A stretch of 64,000 bases of DNA, from assembly GCA_023898805.1 (NCBI GenBank), contig CP060260.1, forward strand, positions 248,001 to 312,000. The letters are read 5' to 3'. Positions 62,115 to 64,000 of the stretch are shown piece by piece; position 1 is the first letter of the stretch, and each line of letters starts with the position of its first letter. Under the pieces are notes generated by a model that saw only the letters and a program-made list of their open reading frames with translations, was not told the origin of the DNA and made no database searches. The DNA is from Rhodospirillales bacterium (lineage in GTDB: Bacteria > Pseudomonadota > Alphaproteobacteria > Micavibrionales > UBA1664). A program made the translations under genes and the position numbers.

Positions 62115-63776
62115 TCAGGCAACTTTTTCGATCATCTGGTCAAGGCAGGCCATCACTTGCTCGGACGCCAGTTCGAGAAGCCGGTATTTCTCCATGGCCT
62201 CATCGAGGTTCCCGCGCGTCGCAAACTCAAGTGCCTCGACCCCATACCGATGGACGTCCCGGTGTGGCTGATGCAACGCTTGAAAGGCGGGATGGTTTTT
62301 ATAGCTATCGGCTTCGGAGCCCACACACCACTGACCAAGATGACAGGCCGTGTCGTCCTTGATTTCCTCAGGCTTCATGTGCGCTCTTCCGGCCATGAAA
62401 TCGAGAAGTCGCTTCTTCCAGATAATATGCTCGGCCTTGGCCAGAAACAGGTGCTTGTGGGGTATGTCGCGATTCCCAAGCATATTCAGTAGCGAGAAGA
62501 TTTCCTTCTCGATATTCCCAAGCGCGTTGGTGCTGGTTTCAAGCGATGCGCTGTTTTGCTGCGTGCGCAGGGCGACCTGTCGGATGCTTTCCGAAATCTG
62601 CATGGTCGCGCTGGATTGATGGCCCAGTTGTTCGGAAATATCGTTCATATACTGAGTATTTTTTTCGACAAGCGCACCAACATCCTGCATCCGTGCGGCC
62701 ATGGCTTGCATCGCCGCACGGCCTTTGCCGATGGCGTCGGTGTTGCGGTTCATCGTCGTGACGATGGCGCTCATTTCCTGCTGCAGCCTGCCGATCCGCG
62801 CGCCGATATCCTCGGTCGCCTTGGCTGTCTGGCTTGAAAGATTCTTGACCTCGTTCGCCACCACGGCAAAACCCTTGCCCGCTTCACCGGCGCGCGCGGC
62901 CTCGATCGTCGCGTTCAGCGCCAGAAGGTCGGTCTGACCCGCGATGTCCTCGATCGATGATAATATCTGCCCGATGGCCTCGGACGCCTGCGAAAGCTGC
63001 GTAACGCGGGTGGCTGCGTCATCCACGTTTTTCTCCACTGCCTGAAACTCATTCATCGCGGTGCGCACGGCGCCCCGCGCGTCTTCCGTTATCCGTAGCA
63101 CGTCGTTGGAAGCAACCACGGCCTCCGCGCTTTTTTCCTTCAGGCTTTCGATTACCTCGACAACATGCTGGGCGGAATGTGCCATGCCTTCCGCCTCCTT
63201 CGTCGTGGCGCGGATACCGCGAATGAAATCCGTGTTGGCGATGGTCCCTTCGTTAACGGTGATGGAGATCGTCACCGCGTCCTCAAGCATGGTTTTCTCG
63301 AAGGACGAAAGCTCGCCCTTGCTTTTTTCCATGGCGGCCAGCGCCTCGTTGACGCTGGTGACATACTGGCGAAACTCGCCGCGCAACCCGCGTGTGACGA
63401 TTTTCCTGTAAAACCGTCCTTCCAGCGCGGCGCGCATCGCGGCATTCGCCTCCTTGGAAAAGGCTTCGGCCAGATCCATGAAACGGTTGATGTTGCGCAA
63501 CATGTCACTGTCCGTGCTGTTGCCGCGAATGCCAAGGACACGGACGCTCAGATTGCCTTCGGCCGCCTGCGCTAGCGTCTTTGAAGCCTTGTGGACGTTG
63601 ACCGCCATCCGCAGAAGATCGGAAAGACCAAGAAGCGCTAGTACGGACGCACCGCAGGCAAGCCCGGCAAGCGTGGCATCCCCCTCGCGATACAGCGCGA
63701 TGCCGACGCCCCCGGAAAGACAGGCGCCGACAACGCACGCAATGCCCGATTTAGAGACTGAAAACAAGCTCGTCAT
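62115..63776 (-). CDS. Chemoreceptor with C-terminal zinc-binding CZB domain
   Basis: 553 residues from the ATG at 63776. Two close hydrophobic segments at the N-terminus (IACVVGACLSGGVGIALY; LAGLACGASVLALLGL) suggest a short membrane hairpin with no periplasmic sensor. Signalling tip IAGQTDLLALNATIEAARAG. The CZB domain in the last ~110 residues has HIIWKKRLLDF, CHLGQWCVG, and HPAFQALHQPHRDVHRYG; these His/Cys residues bind zinc in the family. Zinc or redox (HOCl) sensing is known for CZB receptors. It overlaps the upstream PAS gene by 26 nt, so the pair may act as a split aerotaxis-type receptor. Confidence 0.93.
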   Translation of the reverse strand: MTSLFSVSKSGIACVVGACLSGGVGIALYREGDATLAGLACGASVLALLGLSDLLRMAVNVHKASKTLAQAAEGNLSVRVLGIRGNSTDSDMLRNINRFMDLAEAFSKEANAAMRAALEGRFYRKIVTRGLRGEFRQYVTSVNEALAAMEKSKGELSSFEKTMLEDAVTISITVNEGTIANTDFIRGIRATTKEAEGMAHSAQHVVEVIESLKEKSAEAVVASNDVLRITEDARGAVRTAMNEFQAVEKNVDDAATRVTQLSQASEAIGQILSSIEDIAGQTDLLALNATIEAARAGEAGKGFAVVANEVKNLSSQTAKATEDIGARIGRLQQEMSAIVTTMNRNTDAIGKGRAAMQAMAARMQDVGALVEKNTQYMNDISEQLGHQSSATMQISESIRQVALRTQQNSASLETSTNALGNIEKEIFSLLNMLGNRDIPHKHLFLAKAEHIIWKKRLLDFMAGRAHMKPEEIKDDTACHLGQWCVGSEADSYKNHPAFQALHQPHRDVHRYGVEALEFATRGNLDEAMEKYRLLELASEQVMACLDQMIEKVA

Positions 63777-64000
63777 AAGCCATCCCTTTATCGGCAAGAA
63801 GGTTCAAAACCATGTTGAAGGATGACTGCATGCCTTCCTTGCGGTTGGCGAAACGCGCTTCCTCCTCCAAAAGCGCGGCATAGACCGGAGAAATCGCATC
63901 GATCGCCCTGCGCTCGACCGACCGGCGGAAGGACGTATAGCCGACCAGTTCTCCATTCGGGCTGTAATCCGGCGTAACATGCGCGAACACCCAGTAATAA
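63751..64000 (-). CDS. PAS-domain protein, N-terminus beyond window edge
   Basis: The last 83 residues of a gene entering from the right. YYWVFAHVTPDYSPNGELVG followed by YTSFRRSVERRAIDAISPVY is the end of an Aer-like PAS domain (FAD- or heme-type redox/oxygen sensing in chemotaxis proteins). A helical end (QSSFNMVLNLLADKGMAYDE) precedes the stop. It overlaps the CZB chemoreceptor start by 26 nt, indicating coupled translation. Confidence 0.8.
   Translation of the reverse strand, partial: YYWVFAHVTPDYSPNGELVGYTSFRRSVERRAIDAISPVYAALLEEEARFANRKEGMQSSFNMVLNLLADKGMAYDELVFSL

Overview
The window reads as a continuous piece of a GC-rich alphaproteobacterial chromosome. The evidence is conserved gene order: rph-rdgB-hemW divergent from hrcA-grpE, dnaK followed by dnaJ, mdh-sucC-sucD, a parvulin-type isomerase beside secA, and a polyprenyl synthase / tRNA(1Val) methyltransferase / S49 peptidase group beside tRNA-Pro. 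Two methyl-accepting chemotaxis proteins, an autotransporter and many lineage-specific proteins suggest a motile, free-living or predatory Gram-negative, perhaps near Micavibrio or Rhodospirillales. That placement is inference. No rRNA, CRISPR array, IS element or prophage is visible.

Layout. 1-5.8 kb: methyltransferase (cut by the window edge), MutT, parvulin isomerase, secA, second methyltransferase. 6-11 kb: lytic transglycosylase, chemoreceptor, OprB-type porin. 11-21.3 kb: the TCA-cycle genes mdh, sucC and sucD lie on the minus strand but are separated by a degenerate shikimate-kinase-like protein and three helix-turn-helix proteins (between mdh and sucC), and by two plus-strand genes, one an exported ClpP homologue (between sucC and sucD). 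21.4-26.3 kb: UbiH-type hydroxylase, ankyrin protein, S49 protease, two tiny lipoproteins, TrmN6-type methylase, polyprenyl diphosphate synthase, tRNA-Pro(CGG). 26.28-26.7 kb: three ~100-bp tandem repeats carrying the 3' end of that tRNA, then a MITE-like inverted repeat. 26.8-30.7 kb: autotransporter with internal DNA duplications. 30.7-38.7 kb: CLC transporter, typA, small membrane protein and Xre regulator sharing an operator-like region, Kef-type antiporter, formyltransferase-like and GNAT genes. 38.7-48.2 kb: an orphan helicase C-terminal-domain protein, an exported protein, hemW/rdgB/rph with one foreign gene inserted, hrcA, grpE, a TIGR02001-like protein. 48.2-52.3 kb: a two-gene operon of an unusual SF2 helicase and a stand-alone paralogue of its C-terminal domain. 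52.4-56.8 kb: dnaK, a small J-protein, dnaJ, GNAT. 56.9-64 kb: helical unknown protein, Ca2+/cation exchanger, HAD hydrolase, small unknown, outer-membrane protein, CZB chemoreceptor and the end of an overlapping PAS protein.

Housekeeping modules here are protein folding (hrcA, grpE, dnaK, dnaJ, parvulin), secretion (secA), TCA cycle, quinone synthesis (polyprenyl synthase, UbiH family), RNA maturation (rph, TrmN6) and nucleotide sanitation (mutT, rdgB). The best candidates for something undescribed are the helicase pair at 48.2-52.3 kb, the tRNA-Pro-derived repeat array, the HTH/pseudo-kinase genes inside the TCA cluster, and the exported ClpP-like protease. All calls come from reading the sequence and recalled family knowledge; no database search was run.
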